A model generated the notes under the pieces. That model was not told the origin of the DNA and made no database searches. It saw nothing but the letters and a program-made list of their open reading frames with translations. This document shows, piece after piece, positions 38,080 through 46,717 of a stretch of 64,000 nt of DNA (position 1 is the stretch's first letter; each line of letters opens with the position of its first letter). The translations under genes were made by a program, and so were the position numbers. The DNA comes from Agrobacterium tumefaciens (GTDB lineage Bacteria; Pseudomonadota; Alphaproteobacteria; Rhizobiales; Rhizobiaceae): contig NZ_JXQV01000005.1 in the NCBI RefSeq assembly GCF_000834635.1, forward strand, positions 310,001-374,000. Reading direction: 5' to 3'.

Positions 38080-38618
38080 GCGTAATAAGCCACTCATCTT
38101 TCATCAGCCCGGAATTCATAATCCGTGCTGCAACCGAAAATTGGGAACTTCAAGGTGTTGCGCAGCTTCGCCACGCCGTGTTCGTTGATGAGCAGCGCAT
38201 ATTCAAACTGCACGACCGCGATGAAATCGACCAAGTCGCCATCCCTCTTGCGGCCATTGCGACAATGGCGGCAGAGCCAGCCGAAATCGTGGGAACCGTC
38301 CGCATTCATCAGCCTTCGCCAGGCATCTGGTGGGGATCGCGTCTGGCCGTCGATCAACATTACCGACGCGTGGGCAAGCTTGGCGCAGAATTGATCCGGC
38401 TTGCGGTCTGCTCTGCAAACGGCATGGGATGCACCGAATTCAACGCTCATGTTCAGGAACAGAACGTACCCCTTTTCCGCCGCCTGCACTGGGATTGCGT
38501 CGAGACTGTCCAGCTTCACGGCGTGCCTCACATGCATATGCGCGCTTCGCTGGCCCATTACCCCGCAATCCTCAGCCCCGAAACAGGATGGTGCACCAGA
38601 CCGCGGAGGGTGGGATGA
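38076..38618 (+). CDS. nitE: GNAT-family acetyltransferase, MSMEG_0567 N-terminal-domain type (NitE)
   Basis: A 180-residue GNAT protein. The acetyl-CoA region is SRLAVDQHYRRVGKLGAELI, followed by EFNAHVQEQNVPLFRRLHW. In mycobacterial clusters this domain is fused to the AIR-synthase-like domain as one protein (MSMEG_0567); here they are two genes joined by an ATGA overlap at 38615. It also overlaps nitD by 4 bases. The acyl acceptor is unknown. Confidence 0.88.
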   Translation: MSVISHSSFISPEFIIRAATENWELQGVAQLRHAVFVDEQRIFKLHDRDEIDQVAIPLAAIATMAAEPAEIVGTVRIHQPSPGIWWGSRLAVDQHYRRVGKLGAELIRLAVCSANGMGCTEFNAHVQEQNVPLFRRLHWDCVETVQLHGVPHMHMRASLAHYPAILSPETGWCTRPRRVG

Positions 38619-39586
38619 CGCTGGAAGCGCTTGCAAAAGAGATTGCCACTCATCCCTCAATACGCGGCAAGCTTGATATTGCGTCGTCCACCAAAGCTCT
38701 TGGGATAACCGCAGCAACGATTGGCCTTCCCGGCGACGATGCTGCCGTGATCGCGCGACCTGAGGGCGGCTTTGATCTGTTTGCGGGCGAAGGTTTTATA
38801 CCGCAATTCGTCAGTGACGATCCATGGTTTGCGGGCTGGTGCGGCGTCATGGTCAACCTGTCCGATATTGCAGCGATGGGCGGTCGCGCAACGGCACTTC
38901 TGGACACGATCTGGGCACCGGATGTTGCGACCGCCGCACCTCTTCTCAAGGGCCTCAGGGATGCGGCAGCAGCCTATGGTGTCCCCATTGTCGGCGGACA
39001 TACAAACCTGCAGACCTCAGAGCTCGGCCTTTCGGTTTCCGTCCTTGGCCGTGCAACGCGGTTGATCTCCAGCTTTACCGCGCAAGCCGGTGACGTCCTC
39101 GTCGCAGCGATTGATCATCGCGGCCATTATCGTCCACGTTTCGATAATTGGTGCGCGGCCCTCGATGCACCTCATGACCGCCTTCGCGGCGACTACGAGC
39201 TATTGCCGCAATTGGCTGAGGCCGGGCTCGTCACGACAGGCAAGGATATCAGCCAGGGCGGGATAGCAGGCACGGCATTGATGCTGGCCGAATGCTCACG
39301 CTGCGGCTTCGACATTGACCTTGACGCGATCTCTCTGCCTGAGGGCGCCGAATTGGGCCGATGGTTGCGAACATTCCCCAGCTTTGGCTTCCTGCTGTCT
39401 GTCGATCCTGCCCATGCCGAGCGCGTCTGCGCGACATTCGCTGCACGCGACATATGCGCTGAGGTCATCGGGCAAGCCACGGCGAGTGAGCATGTCAATT
39501 TCAAGCGCGGAGATTCGATCGCCCCGTTCTGGGACTACGGCGCTGCCCCTTATCTCTCTCTTTCCAAGGAGGTTTCCCATGCCTGA
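38615..39586 (+). CDS. nitF: AIR synthase-related protein, Sll0787 family (NitF)
   Basis: A 323-residue member of the PurM/HypE/SelD-like ATP-binding superfamily. The N-terminal AIRS domain shows GLPGDDAAVIARPEGG and VNLSDIAAMGGRATALLD. The C-terminal domain has the glycine-rich KDISQGGIAGTALMLAE. Members bind and cleave ATP to activate a small substrate. The ATG at 38615 overlaps the nitE stop; the frame is open far upstream inside nitE, which is not coding in this frame. Confidence 0.88.
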   Translation: MTLEALAKEIATHPSIRGKLDIASSTKALGITAATIGLPGDDAAVIARPEGGFDLFAGEGFIPQFVSDDPWFAGWCGVMVNLSDIAAMGGRATALLDTIWAPDVATAAPLLKGLRDAAAAYGVPIVGGHTNLQTSELGLSVSVLGRATRLISSFTAQAGDVLVAAIDHRGHYRPRFDNWCAALDAPHDRLRGDYELLPQLAEAGLVTTGKDISQGGIAGTALMLAECSRCGFDIDLDAISLPEGAELGRWLRTFPSFGFLLSVDPAHAERVCATFAARDICAEVIGQATASEHVNFKRGDSIAPFWDYGAAPYLSLSKEVSHA

Positions 39587-39857
39587 AGTTCATTTCACGA
39601 TCCGCTGGCCGGATGGGGTGGAAGAGCAATGTTACTCTCCCTCGACAGCCATAAGGAGCCACCTGGAGACAGGGCAGACCTATCCGGTTCCCGAGTTCCT
39701 GCAACACGTACGGGCCGGTCTCAATGAGGCCTCGGACCGTGTCGCTGCCAAATATGGTTTCGCCTGCTCCTCCGCGATGGATCAACTGGCCAGAATTGAA
39801 CAGACAGCTGCAAGCCAGGCCCCCGATGGCCACGTTGCTTGCCTGTCATTTTCCTGA
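39579..39857 (+). CDS. nitG: MSMEG_0570 family nitrogen-starvation response protein (NitG)
   Basis: A 92-residue protein with the family start MPEVHFTIRWPDGVEEQCYS, then STAIRSHLETGQTYPVPEFL. AAGGAGG lies 6 bases before the ATG at 39579, which overlaps the nitF stop by 8 bases. Its role is unknown; the family occurs only with the other genes of this cluster. A small adaptor or carrier-like protein is possible but unproven. Confidence 0.87.
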   Translation: MPEVHFTIRWPDGVEEQCYSPSTAIRSHLETGQTYPVPEFLQHVRAGLNEASDRVAAKYGFACSSAMDQLARIEQTAASQAPDGHVACLSFS

Positions 39858-39868
39858 AGGAACAAGAC

Positions 39869-41125
39869 ATGACTGAACGTCGAGAGTCGAATATTCCGGT
39901 TATCATCATCGGAGGTGGTCAGGCTGGCTTGTCCGTGAGCTGGTATCTGACCCGTGAAGGTATTGAACATGTGGTGATAGAGCGCCACAGCCGGTTTGAG
40001 AGCTGGCGCAACAATCGCTGGGACAGTTTCTGTCTGGTGACTCCGAATTGGCAATGCCGCCTGCCGGGTTGGAACTATAACGGCAGTGATCCGAATGGCT
40101 TTATGCGCAAAGACGAGATCGTGGATTATCTCGATGGCTTTGCGCAAAGCTTCAACCCGCCTTTGATCGAAGGCGTGGATGTAACAAAGGTCGAGCCTCG
40201 CGCCGAGGGCGGCTACCGTGTCGAAACCACGGCAGGCCATTGGCTGGCCGATCAGGTTGTCATCGCCACGGGTGGCTACGATCATCCCATCGTGCCTGAT
40301 TTTGCCAAGGACATCGATCCTTCAATCGTGCAGATTCACTCGCGCGAGTATCGCAGGCCCTCGCAATTGCCAGACGGCGCGGCCCTGATCGTCGGAACGG
40401 GTCAATCCGGTGTTCAGATCATGGACGATTTTCATCTGGAAGGTCGCCCGGTCCACCTCGCCGTCGGTCCTGCTCCGCGTAGCCCGCGTAAGTATCGCGG
40501 TCGTGACGCCACCGACTGGCTCTACGATGCCGGCATTTATGATGTGACCATTGATAAGCATCCGGACCCGGTAAAAGCGCTTACGCAAACCAACCATTAC
40601 ATGTCGGGCAGAGATGGCGGGAAGGAAATCGACCTGCGAAAATACGCAAATGAAGGGGTCAAGTTGTACGGCTCTGTCGCGGGCGGCGCGGGGTCTACCA
40701 TGAATTTCCTACCGGACCTTGAGAAAAATCTCGATGACGCAGACCGGAGCTATCTGGGAATTTGCAAGCAGATCGACGCCTGGATCAGTGCCCAAGGCAT
40801 TGATGCACCCGAAGAGCCCCCCTTCGAGAAGGTGTGGAGACCGGAGCGCGAAATCGAGGAGGTCGATATTGCGGCAGCCGGGATATCATCGATCATCTGG
40901 GCCATCGGCTTCCGTCCCAACTACTCCTGGCTCAAAGTGGATTGCTTCGACGAACGAGGCAAGCCGAAGTTCCAGCGCGGCGTGACCAACGCAGCGGGCC
41001 TCTACTTCATTGGTCTGGGTTGGCTTAACACATGGGGTTCGGGCCGCTTTCTTGGGATCGATGAAGATAGTCAGTTCCTCGCCAAGGAAATTGTCGCGCG
41101 CCAAAAGGCAAGGTTTGCAGCATGA
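39869..41125 (+). CDS. nitH: flavin-dependent oxidoreductase, MSMEG_0569 family (NitH)
   Basis: A 418-residue flavoprotein related to FMO/CzcO monooxygenases. The FAD motif PVIIIGGGQAGLSVSWYL is at residues 10-27 and the NAD(P) motif ALIVGTGQSGVQI near 173. The C-terminal part has SIIWAIGFRPNYSWLKV. AAGGAAC precedes the ATG at 39869. It closes the conserved seven-gene set; its stop overlaps the next gene by 4 bases. Oxidation of a nitrogen or carbon substrate feeding the nitrilase is a plausible guess. Confidence 0.9.
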   Translation: MTERRESNIPVIIIGGGQAGLSVSWYLTREGIEHVVIERHSRFESWRNNRWDSFCLVTPNWQCRLPGWNYNGSDPNGFMRKDEIVDYLDGFAQSFNPPLIEGVDVTKVEPRAEGGYRVETTAGHWLADQVVIATGGYDHPIVPDFAKDIDPSIVQIHSREYRRPSQLPDGAALIVGTGQSGVQIMDDFHLEGRPVHLAVGPAPRSPRKYRGRDATDWLYDAGIYDVTIDKHPDPVKALTQTNHYMSGRDGGKEIDLRKYANEGVKLYGSVAGGAGSTMNFLPDLEKNLDDADRSYLGICKQIDAWISAQGIDAPEEPPFEKVWRPEREIEEVDIAAAGISSIIWAIGFRPNYSWLKVDCFDERGKPKFQRGVTNAAGLYFIGLGWLNTWGSGRFLGIDEDSQFLAKEIVARQKARFAA

Positions 41126-41976
41126 GTCTGAGGCCATGCCCGACGCAGTCGCAACAGGACGAAACAGAGAGCCATGTCCTCGGCATGGCCGAAATGGGTT
41201 ATCGCGGCCTTTCCGAGCAATGGCTTCTGAGAAGGGCGGGCGATCTGCATTGGCGGCTGATTGCAAAAGCGATGGGCCAGCAGGGGGCGCAGTTCAAATG
41301 CGCGAAAGGGGAGCCGCTTTACGCAGCCTTCTGCTCCACAAGCCTGCGCCTTAGCAAACCTGATATGCCCTCTCTCGGGGGACGTCTTGAATTATCAGGA
41401 GAGTTGTTCCGCACATCGCAGCAACGGCTCGCATCCCGGCTAAGGGTTAGGTTCGAAGGAGACATCATCGGTGAGCTGATACTTGCGTCTACATTTGTGG
41501 GCCGTTCTGCCGATGGAACTAACCACACGATTGTTCGACGCAGCCCAAAAGTCATGGCGGTTCCGCCAGATGCACCATTGTCGGTCCAACGCAGTGTTGA
41601 CAGAGGGTCCGCCGCTGCCCGTTCGATCCTTCAGAAGAATCGAACCGGGCTAGACGCGTTCACCGAAGAAAAAATCCTGCCATGCCCGGCGACGGACTTC
41701 AACGCCGCCGCCCTTCTTTACTTTCCATCCTATTGCGCAATCGCAGACCGCGCCCTCTTCCAGGCCGGGGAAAGGCGACCGGAGCTTTTAGCCTCCAGAC
41801 ACGTGTCTTATGTGGGCAATGTGGAGCCGGGAGAACCGATATCGGTCACATTCAAGCGCTTTTACCGGGGTTACCTCATCAATTTCTTCGGCGCCAGAGA
41901 TCGACCCCTCTCAACTATGCGAATCCGTTTGCAGCCATCGAGACGCCAGTCGAACGAGGCCGCGCCGCGATCCTGA
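41122..41976 (+). CDS. LnmK/Pnap_2097-like hotdog protein, eighth gene of the nit operon
   Basis: A 284-residue protein coupled to nitH by an ATGA overlap. The N-terminal pattern MAEMGYRGLSEQWLLRRAGDLHW and LYAAFCSTSLRLSK, with a repeated half (FNAAALLYFPSYCAIADRALF; SYVGNVEPGEPISV), resembles the double-hotdog LnmK/Pnap_2097 family. LnmK is an acyltransferase/decarboxylase of polyketide assembly. The assignment is from pattern memory, not alignment. Such a protein suggests that an acyl group, from acyl-CoA or an acyl carrier protein, enters the product of the nit genes. No carrier protein was found in the window. Confidence 0.55.
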   Translation: MSLRPCPTQSQQDETESHVLGMAEMGYRGLSEQWLLRRAGDLHWRLIAKAMGQQGAQFKCAKGEPLYAAFCSTSLRLSKPDMPSLGGRLELSGELFRTSQQRLASRLRVRFEGDIIGELILASTFVGRSADGTNHTIVRRSPKVMAVPPDAPLSVQRSVDRGSAAARSILQKNRTGLDAFTEEKILPCPATDFNAAALLYFPSYCAIADRALFQAGERRPELLASRHVSYVGNVEPGEPISVTFKRFYRGYLINFFGARDRPLSTMRIRLQPSRRQSNEAAPRS

Positions 41977-42028
41977 GAAAGAGGCTTCAAACGTAGTTGC
42001 AGTCAGTTCTGCATTTATCGCAAAGCAC

Positions 42029-44407
42029 TCATGCAGGGGCTATCCGGACGGGAATGGACTTCGCCGCCGGTGTCTTGCTCTCCTCATCGTGCTGCCACAG
42101 TGGAATGAGTGAATTGCATTCCGGGAAGTAGCCCGCGCAGGTGCCGGGCGGCAGATCGTAGTCGATGAGTTGCATGCCGGTCAGCACGCGCACAATGCCA
42201 TCGTCCACGGCGGTGGTGATGCTGGCCAGCCCATTCTTGGCAATTCCCAATCGGACACGGTCGTCCGCATTGATCATCAGGATCATGCGAGACTTGTGGA
42301 TGCCGCGCAGCCGGTCGTCATATCCATAGACCGTGGTATTGAACTGATCATTGGACCGCAGGGTGATAAGGCTCAGCACATTGCGATCTTCGCCCGTCGA
42401 GAAGCCGGAACAGAGTGCCTTCGGCAGCTTGAAATTCGCCTTGCCTGTGTCCGTTTCCCACACACGGTTTCTGGCCGCAACGGGACGCGGGAAACCACCG
42501 GGAATATCGAGACGCTTGTTGAAGTCCCGGAAAGGCTCAGGGAAAGTCGCCTCGATGGCATCTCTCACAAGCGCGTAATCTCCAACCCATTCATCCCATG
42601 GAACCCTTGGATTGGGCGTGAGCGTCTGTTTTGCAATTTCGGCCACGATCCGGGGTTCTGATAACAGGCTTTCGGCGGCAGGCTTGTATTTGCCGCGTGA
42701 GGCATGAATGCAGGTGGTTGAGTCCTCTATTGTGACAATCTGCGGACCGGTTGCCTGTTCGTCGACTTCCGTTCGCACCAAGGTTGGCAAGAGATATGTC
42801 GTTGCACCTGTTATCAGATGACTTCTGTTAAGTTTTGTCGCGATCTGCACCGAAAGATCCAGCCCGCGCCATTTCTCTTCCATCAAGGTCCGCTCGGGAA
42901 TGGCGCGAACGAAATTGCCGCCCAGCCCAATGAAGGCCTTGATACTGCCGTCGATGATGCCTTCACACGCTTCAACCGTGTTGACGCCATCCTTGCGCGG
43001 GGGTTCGAAGCCATATTGTTCGGCCAGCACATCGAGCGGAACCAGCTTTGTCTTTTCGGATATGCCGACCGTTCTTTGACCCTGCACATTGGAGTGGCCA
43101 CGCACGGGACAGATACCGGTGCCGGGTCTGCCAATATTGCCGCGCATCAGAAGGAGGTTGATCAGCATCTGGACATTGCTGAGGCCGTAACGATGCTGTG
43201 TGAGACCCATTCCATAGATGGCGATGACGTTGCGGGCCTGCGCATATGTCCTTGCCGCCGCCTGGATAGAAGAGTGGCTGAGGCCGGACGTGGCAAGAAT
43301 ATCTGACCATGACGTGGTCCGGACGTAGCGTTCAAATTCTGCAAGACCGTGGGTATGTTCTTCGATAAATGCGACATCAAGGACGCGTGCTTCCCCCGAC
43401 ACGATAGCTTCATCATCCCATTCGAACAGACACTTTGCCATACCAACCATCGCAGCGACATCGCCACCCGCACTGACCTGATAATATTGTGTGGCAATAT
43501 CGGTCGGCTTGTTGGTCAGCATCTGCCCGGGACGCTGTGGATTGACGAATTCCAGCCAGCCACGTTCTTTCAGAGGATTGAATACCACGACAGGCGCACC
43601 GCGTTCCCGCACCTCCTGCAAGCTGTGAAGAAGCCGGGGCGCATTTGTGCCGACGTTCTGACCAAATGAGAGAATGCAATCCGTATGGTCGTAATCCTCC
43701 AGCAGGACCGTTCCGACCGGAGTTCCAATGCTCTGCGGCAGCGCAACGGAGGTCGTTTCGTGACACATGTTAGAACTGTCTGGAAGATTATTGTTGCCAT
43801 AGAGGCGTGCCAGCAACTGATACATGTAGGAAGTTTCAAGAGAGGCGCGGCCGGACGCATAAAAGACGACAGACTCTGGATCATAGGCTTTGAGTTTAAG
43901 ACCAATATCCGCGAATGCCTCGTCCCAGGTGACTTGTTGATATTTGTCGGTTGCCGCATCGTAACGCATCGGATGCGTCAAACGACCTTCATTTTCCAGA
44001 TCGTAATCGGACCATTGGAGCAATTCGGTGACTGTGTGTTTTGAGAAAAACTCCGGCGTGGTGCGCTTGGCCGTCAGGTCCCAGAAAGTCGCTTTGGCGC
44101 CGTTTTCGCAAAACTCCGCCGGATGCGGCTTGCCGGGCTTGGCCCAGGCACAACTGGTACAGGCATAACCACCCTTCTTATTGTGGTCGGTCATCAGACC
44201 GGGAGCGGTCCTGACAGCTTTTTGCGTTACGGCGTTTTTGACCACGGATTTGATTGATCCCCAACCACCAGTGGGCATCGTGTACGGCGCATATTTGACT
44301 TTTTTCACTGGGCCAGCCTTGTCTTGTGCATCGGTGGCAAACCACGGCAGGGCCGAGTTGTTCCACGCAACGAGGCATTCCTGCGATCGTACTCTGTCGG
44401 ATTTCAT
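42029..44407 (-). CDS. FdhF/YdeP family molybdopterin oxidoreductase
   Basis: A 792-residue molybdopterin enzyme. N-terminal cysteines C83, C86 and C100 (YACTSCAWAKPG ... EFCENG) are the candidate iron-sulfur ligands, and NMCHETTSVALPQSIG (C215) holds the candidate molybdenum ligand. Cofactor-binding stretches are FGQNVGTNAPRLLHSL and GRPGTGICPVRGHSNVQG. The C-terminal MopB dinucleotide domain has LRSNDQFNTTVYG. It is like E. coli YdeP (acid resistance) and formate dehydrogenases; no electron-transfer subunit is adjacent. I chose ATG at 44407; a TTG at 44446 is possible, and neither has a clear ribosome site. Confidence 0.88.
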   Translation of the reverse strand: MKSDRVRSQECLVAWNNSALPWFATDAQDKAGPVKKVKYAPYTMPTGGWGSIKSVVKNAVTQKAVRTAPGLMTDHNKKGGYACTSCAWAKPGKPHPAEFCENGAKATFWDLTAKRTTPEFFSKHTVTELLQWSDYDLENEGRLTHPMRYDAATDKYQQVTWDEAFADIGLKLKAYDPESVVFYASGRASLETSYMYQLLARLYGNNNLPDSSNMCHETTSVALPQSIGTPVGTVLLEDYDHTDCILSFGQNVGTNAPRLLHSLQEVRERGAPVVVFNPLKERGWLEFVNPQRPGQMLTNKPTDIATQYYQVSAGGDVAAMVGMAKCLFEWDDEAIVSGEARVLDVAFIEEHTHGLAEFERYVRTTSWSDILATSGLSHSSIQAAARTYAQARNVIAIYGMGLTQHRYGLSNVQMLINLLLMRGNIGRPGTGICPVRGHSNVQGQRTVGISEKTKLVPLDVLAEQYGFEPPRKDGVNTVEACEGIIDGSIKAFIGLGGNFVRAIPERTLMEEKWRGLDLSVQIATKLNRSHLITGATTYLLPTLVRTEVDEQATGPQIVTIEDSTTCIHASRGKYKPAAESLLSEPRIVAEIAKQTLTPNPRVPWDEWVGDYALVRDAIEATFPEPFRDFNKRLDIPGGFPRPVAARNRVWETDTGKANFKLPKALCSGFSTGEDRNVLSLITLRSNDQFNTTVYGYDDRLRGIHKSRMILMINADDRVRLGIAKNGLASITTAVDDGIVRVLTGMQLIDYDLPPGTCAGYFPECNSLIPLWQHDEESKTPAAKSIPVRIAPA

Positions 44408-44517
44408 CGCCGTCTTCGCTCGCGCGCTTTTTCGATGGGATTTCAAGTTTTTGGTCGGGACATGTGCTAAGGGGATACATCATCACCCAATTGTCGGTGA
44501 CGTTTGGGGAACATGAG

Positions 44518-44694
44518 ATGAAACTGAAACCGACTTTTATTCGCAAGCAGCAGGAAAGCATTTCCTACGAACCCTCAGATTTTGCGAAGAGACACGGCAT
44601 CCATCTGGAAGATGCGAGACGAATTCTGGCGCTTCACAAGGGCGATCACGATTCTTCAAACAGAGCGGCGCATAATCTCAACGGGCTCAACTGA
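44518..44694 (+). CDS. small hypothetical protein (DUF3606-like)
   Basis: A 58-residue basic protein from ATG 44518, with GGGGA about 7 bases upstream. It has a predicted helix-turn-helix-like stretch (DFAKRHGIHLEDARRILALH). The pattern is reminiscent of DUF3606 proteins, common and stress-associated in rhizobia, but similarity is weak. It is divergent from the molybdopterin enzyme. Confidence 0.45.
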   Translation: MKLKPTFIRKQQESISYEPSDFAKRHGIHLEDARRILALHKGDHDSSNRAAHNLNGLN

Positions 44695-44840
44695 CGGCGC
44701 AACATTTTACTGCCCTGCAACAACTGGTGGACCTCTCGATTTCATATCGCTGAGGCTGCACTCAGATGCTATTGGAAAGCGGCAGGCTCGCAACAGAGCA
44801 TCGCAAAGAGTGTATTGAGAACCAAAGCGGGTTAGATCGT

Positions 44841-45104
44841 ATGGCCATTTTGAACAGACCACGAAGCTCAGGGCCGTATCCTGACAGGGATATTGCCTGC
44901 CAGGAGGCAGTGGAGCAGTCATTTCTGCTGATTGCTCAAGGTTTGAAGCCCGATGACATCACAGCTGCTGCCGGCGGTAAGCTCGTGCCACAGCTCATGG
45001 CCCTTGCAAGGCAGGCCGAAAGCGTTGGCTGGAGCCTCGAGGAAGCGGAAGTCGCAATCAGTGATTTGTCGCAGAATCTGCTGGATGATATGGCGCAGAT
45101 GTAG
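44841..45104 (+). CDS. small hypothetical protein, helical
   Basis: An 87-residue protein from the ATG at 44841 with no family recognised. It is mostly helical and acidic in the second half (AEVAISDLSQNLLDDMAQM) with a DIACQEAVEQSFLLIAQGL helix. An ATG at 44766 would add 25 residues of different composition. The coding call rests on the open frame and helical pattern, so it is tentative. Confidence 0.45.
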   Translation: MAILNRPRSSGPYPDRDIACQEAVEQSFLLIAQGLKPDDITAAAGGKLVPQLMALARQAESVGWSLEEAEVAISDLSQNLLDDMAQM

Positions 45105-45247
45105 CGGTCGCGAGATCGTCGGGTGGCCAGCCGCTCGACCGATCTTTGTCCTAGAGCTGTTCCCCCACCGGTCCAGACTGAACTCGTATTTACGATGTCC
45201 AGTCCGACCGGTTAGGAAAACCACATGCAGTTCAACTCTCGCTAACC

Positions 45248-46129
45248 TCAGGCGGCAGTCGCAGGTGCCAGCTCAAATTCGGCTGCGGAGAAATGTGTCT
45301 GCTTTGCCAGATGCCCCTCCAGTATCGACAGAATATCGCCATCGACGTCCTGTTCGAATTTGCGTGCGAAGAAATTGTGGCTTGACGTCAAGGCCGCAGC
45401 GTCCTCACGGCCGTAAGTCCTTGGTCGCAATTTTATGTCACCATCCGGCACCCAATCGATCATGCGTAGATCATCATTCACGATCTCGCCATGCACGGGG
45501 TTGTTCATCATAACAGTCTGGAAGAACCCCTCGTCGGCAATGAAGGTGTTGCGGTAAAATGCCTTGTAGCGATCGGCCCGTGCATCGTGGCATACGAAAT
45601 CGCAAAATGCCCGGCTGACGATCATCCACTGGTTGCCGATATAAGGTGTCGCCCCTTCGATGAACGGCCGCATCGTCAGCGTCTGTTCAATCTGGCCGCC
45701 TGTTTCGATAACGAACTCGCCAACGCGGCGCATCGTGTCCGGACGGATTTTCTCCTGATCGAAAGCCTTGATATATTCCCGGCCTGGATGGTCCATTAGA
45801 TAGGCCATGATCTGGGCTTGCGTTTTCAAGGGAAAATCCTGCCCGCTCAGATTGATGAAGTGGCTCCACTCGCCATTCATCGCCAGCAGGTGTTCCATAC
45901 CGCGTAGTTCAGCATCAACGAGACTATAGCCGCCCCACAGCGCCGCGTGACCCTCCATCACTTCGGCGTTGGAATAAGGCTTCAGAAAGTTGCTGATATC
46001 CGCATTCAGCGCCTCGCCGGAGTTCTTGTCGACATGGACCACATAGCTATTGCGCGGATCATAGATCGCCTTGAACAGACGTTTGAACTGCTTGGGAAAA
46101 CGGTGAACGAGAATTAGATATCCGATCAT
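45248..46129 (-). CDS. beta-1,6-N-acetylglucosaminyltransferase family protein (GT14-like)
   Basis: A 293-residue glycosyltransferase. Its start MIGYLILVHRFPKQFKRLF, VVHVDKNSGEA, and WSHFINLSGQDFPLKTQ fit the core-2/I-branching family as found in bacteria. There is no transmembrane anchor, so it is cytoplasmic. It probably adds a sugar to a surface glycan. GAGG lies before the ATG. It stands alone, with no other glycan genes next to it. Confidence 0.82.
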   Translation of the reverse strand: MIGYLILVHRFPKQFKRLFKAIYDPRNSYVVHVDKNSGEALNADISNFLKPYSNAEVMEGHAALWGGYSLVDAELRGMEHLLAMNGEWSHFINLSGQDFPLKTQAQIMAYLMDHPGREYIKAFDQEKIRPDTMRRVGEFVIETGGQIEQTLTMRPFIEGATPYIGNQWMIVSRAFCDFVCHDARADRYKAFYRNTFIADEGFFQTVMMNNPVHGEIVNDDLRMIDWVPDGDIKLRPRTYGREDAAALTSSHNFFARKFEQDVDGDILSILEGHLAKQTHFSAAEFELAPATAA

Positions 46130-46274
46130 GCCTCGACACCTGACATCTTTGCGCGCAGCAACAGTGAATATTCCTGCGACCTTTCGTAAGCTGCAGGGTT
46201 CGCGGTGTTAGCAAGAGTTACCATAATAGGATCCTTTCAGGATCGATGCCCGGGATCACCGCACGATACATCGC

Positions 46275-46298
46275 GCCTGTCGTCAGTCGACGACAGGC
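46275..46298. repeat. perfect inverted repeat, 10-base arms
   Basis: GCCTGTCGTC (46275-46284) and GACGACAGGC (46289-46298) with a 4-base loop. No T-tract follows on either strand. It lies about 150 bases upstream of the glycosyltransferase gene and could be a regulator site or mRNA hairpin. Confidence 0.5.
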
Positions 46299-46588
46299 GG
46301 GGGCATTGATTGGTTGCATGGACAAGCGTCACGGACACACCGACATGGGAAAAACCATGTCTTGTTGCATCAGCGAATTGGGTAGATGGACACCATCTAT
46401 AGCACCCAACCCGTATTTAACCGCATGATTCTGCGCTAAAGGAGAGCCCGTACAGGAATTTATCCACCAGAAGCAGAGCCAGTTGCGATATGAGAGGCAT
46501 TTATGCTGACTTTGCTCCTTCACATCGGGCAAGATTTGCTATATGTGCCCGTCAAAAGGTCTTGTAGGGCGATCTTTCTGTAAAAAAA

Positions 46589-46708
46589 ATGCAGGAGAAG
46601 ATCGACCTTCAGCGCCAAGCAATCTATGAAGGCGGTTCAGACAAAGGGTGGGAAGTGTTTTCTCACCGCAAGCACCAATCCGCACCATGTGCGGGACTAA
46701 AGAGATGA
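46589..46708 (+). CDS. possible 39-residue leader peptide upstream of rpsU
   Basis: ATG at 46589 opens a 39-codon frame ending in TGA at 46706-46708, 9 bases before the rpsU TTG start. The product is basic (ends KHQSAPCAGLKR). It lacks a clear ribosome site, as an A-tract precedes the ATG. It could be a translated leader coupled to rpsU, or chance. Confidence 0.3.
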   Translation: MQEKIDLQRQAIYEGGSDKGWEVFSHRKHQSAPCAGLKR

Positions 46709-46717
46709 GGAACTAAA

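Larger units (their letters stand above)
46130..46717. other. 588-base region upstream of rpsU, with palindrome and possible leader ORF
   Basis: No ordinary gene is seen. It holds a perfect inverted repeat (46275-46298), a promoter-like stretch around 46530-46560 (TTCACA ... TATATG), an A-tract at 46582-46589, and a 39-codon frame just before rpsU. A 60-codon frame at 46246 has no ribosome site and is not called. Confidence 0.45.

Noticed and set aside
46246..46428. 60-codon plus-strand frame
   Set aside because: No ribosome site, no family resemblance, and it spans a palindrome; probably chance.
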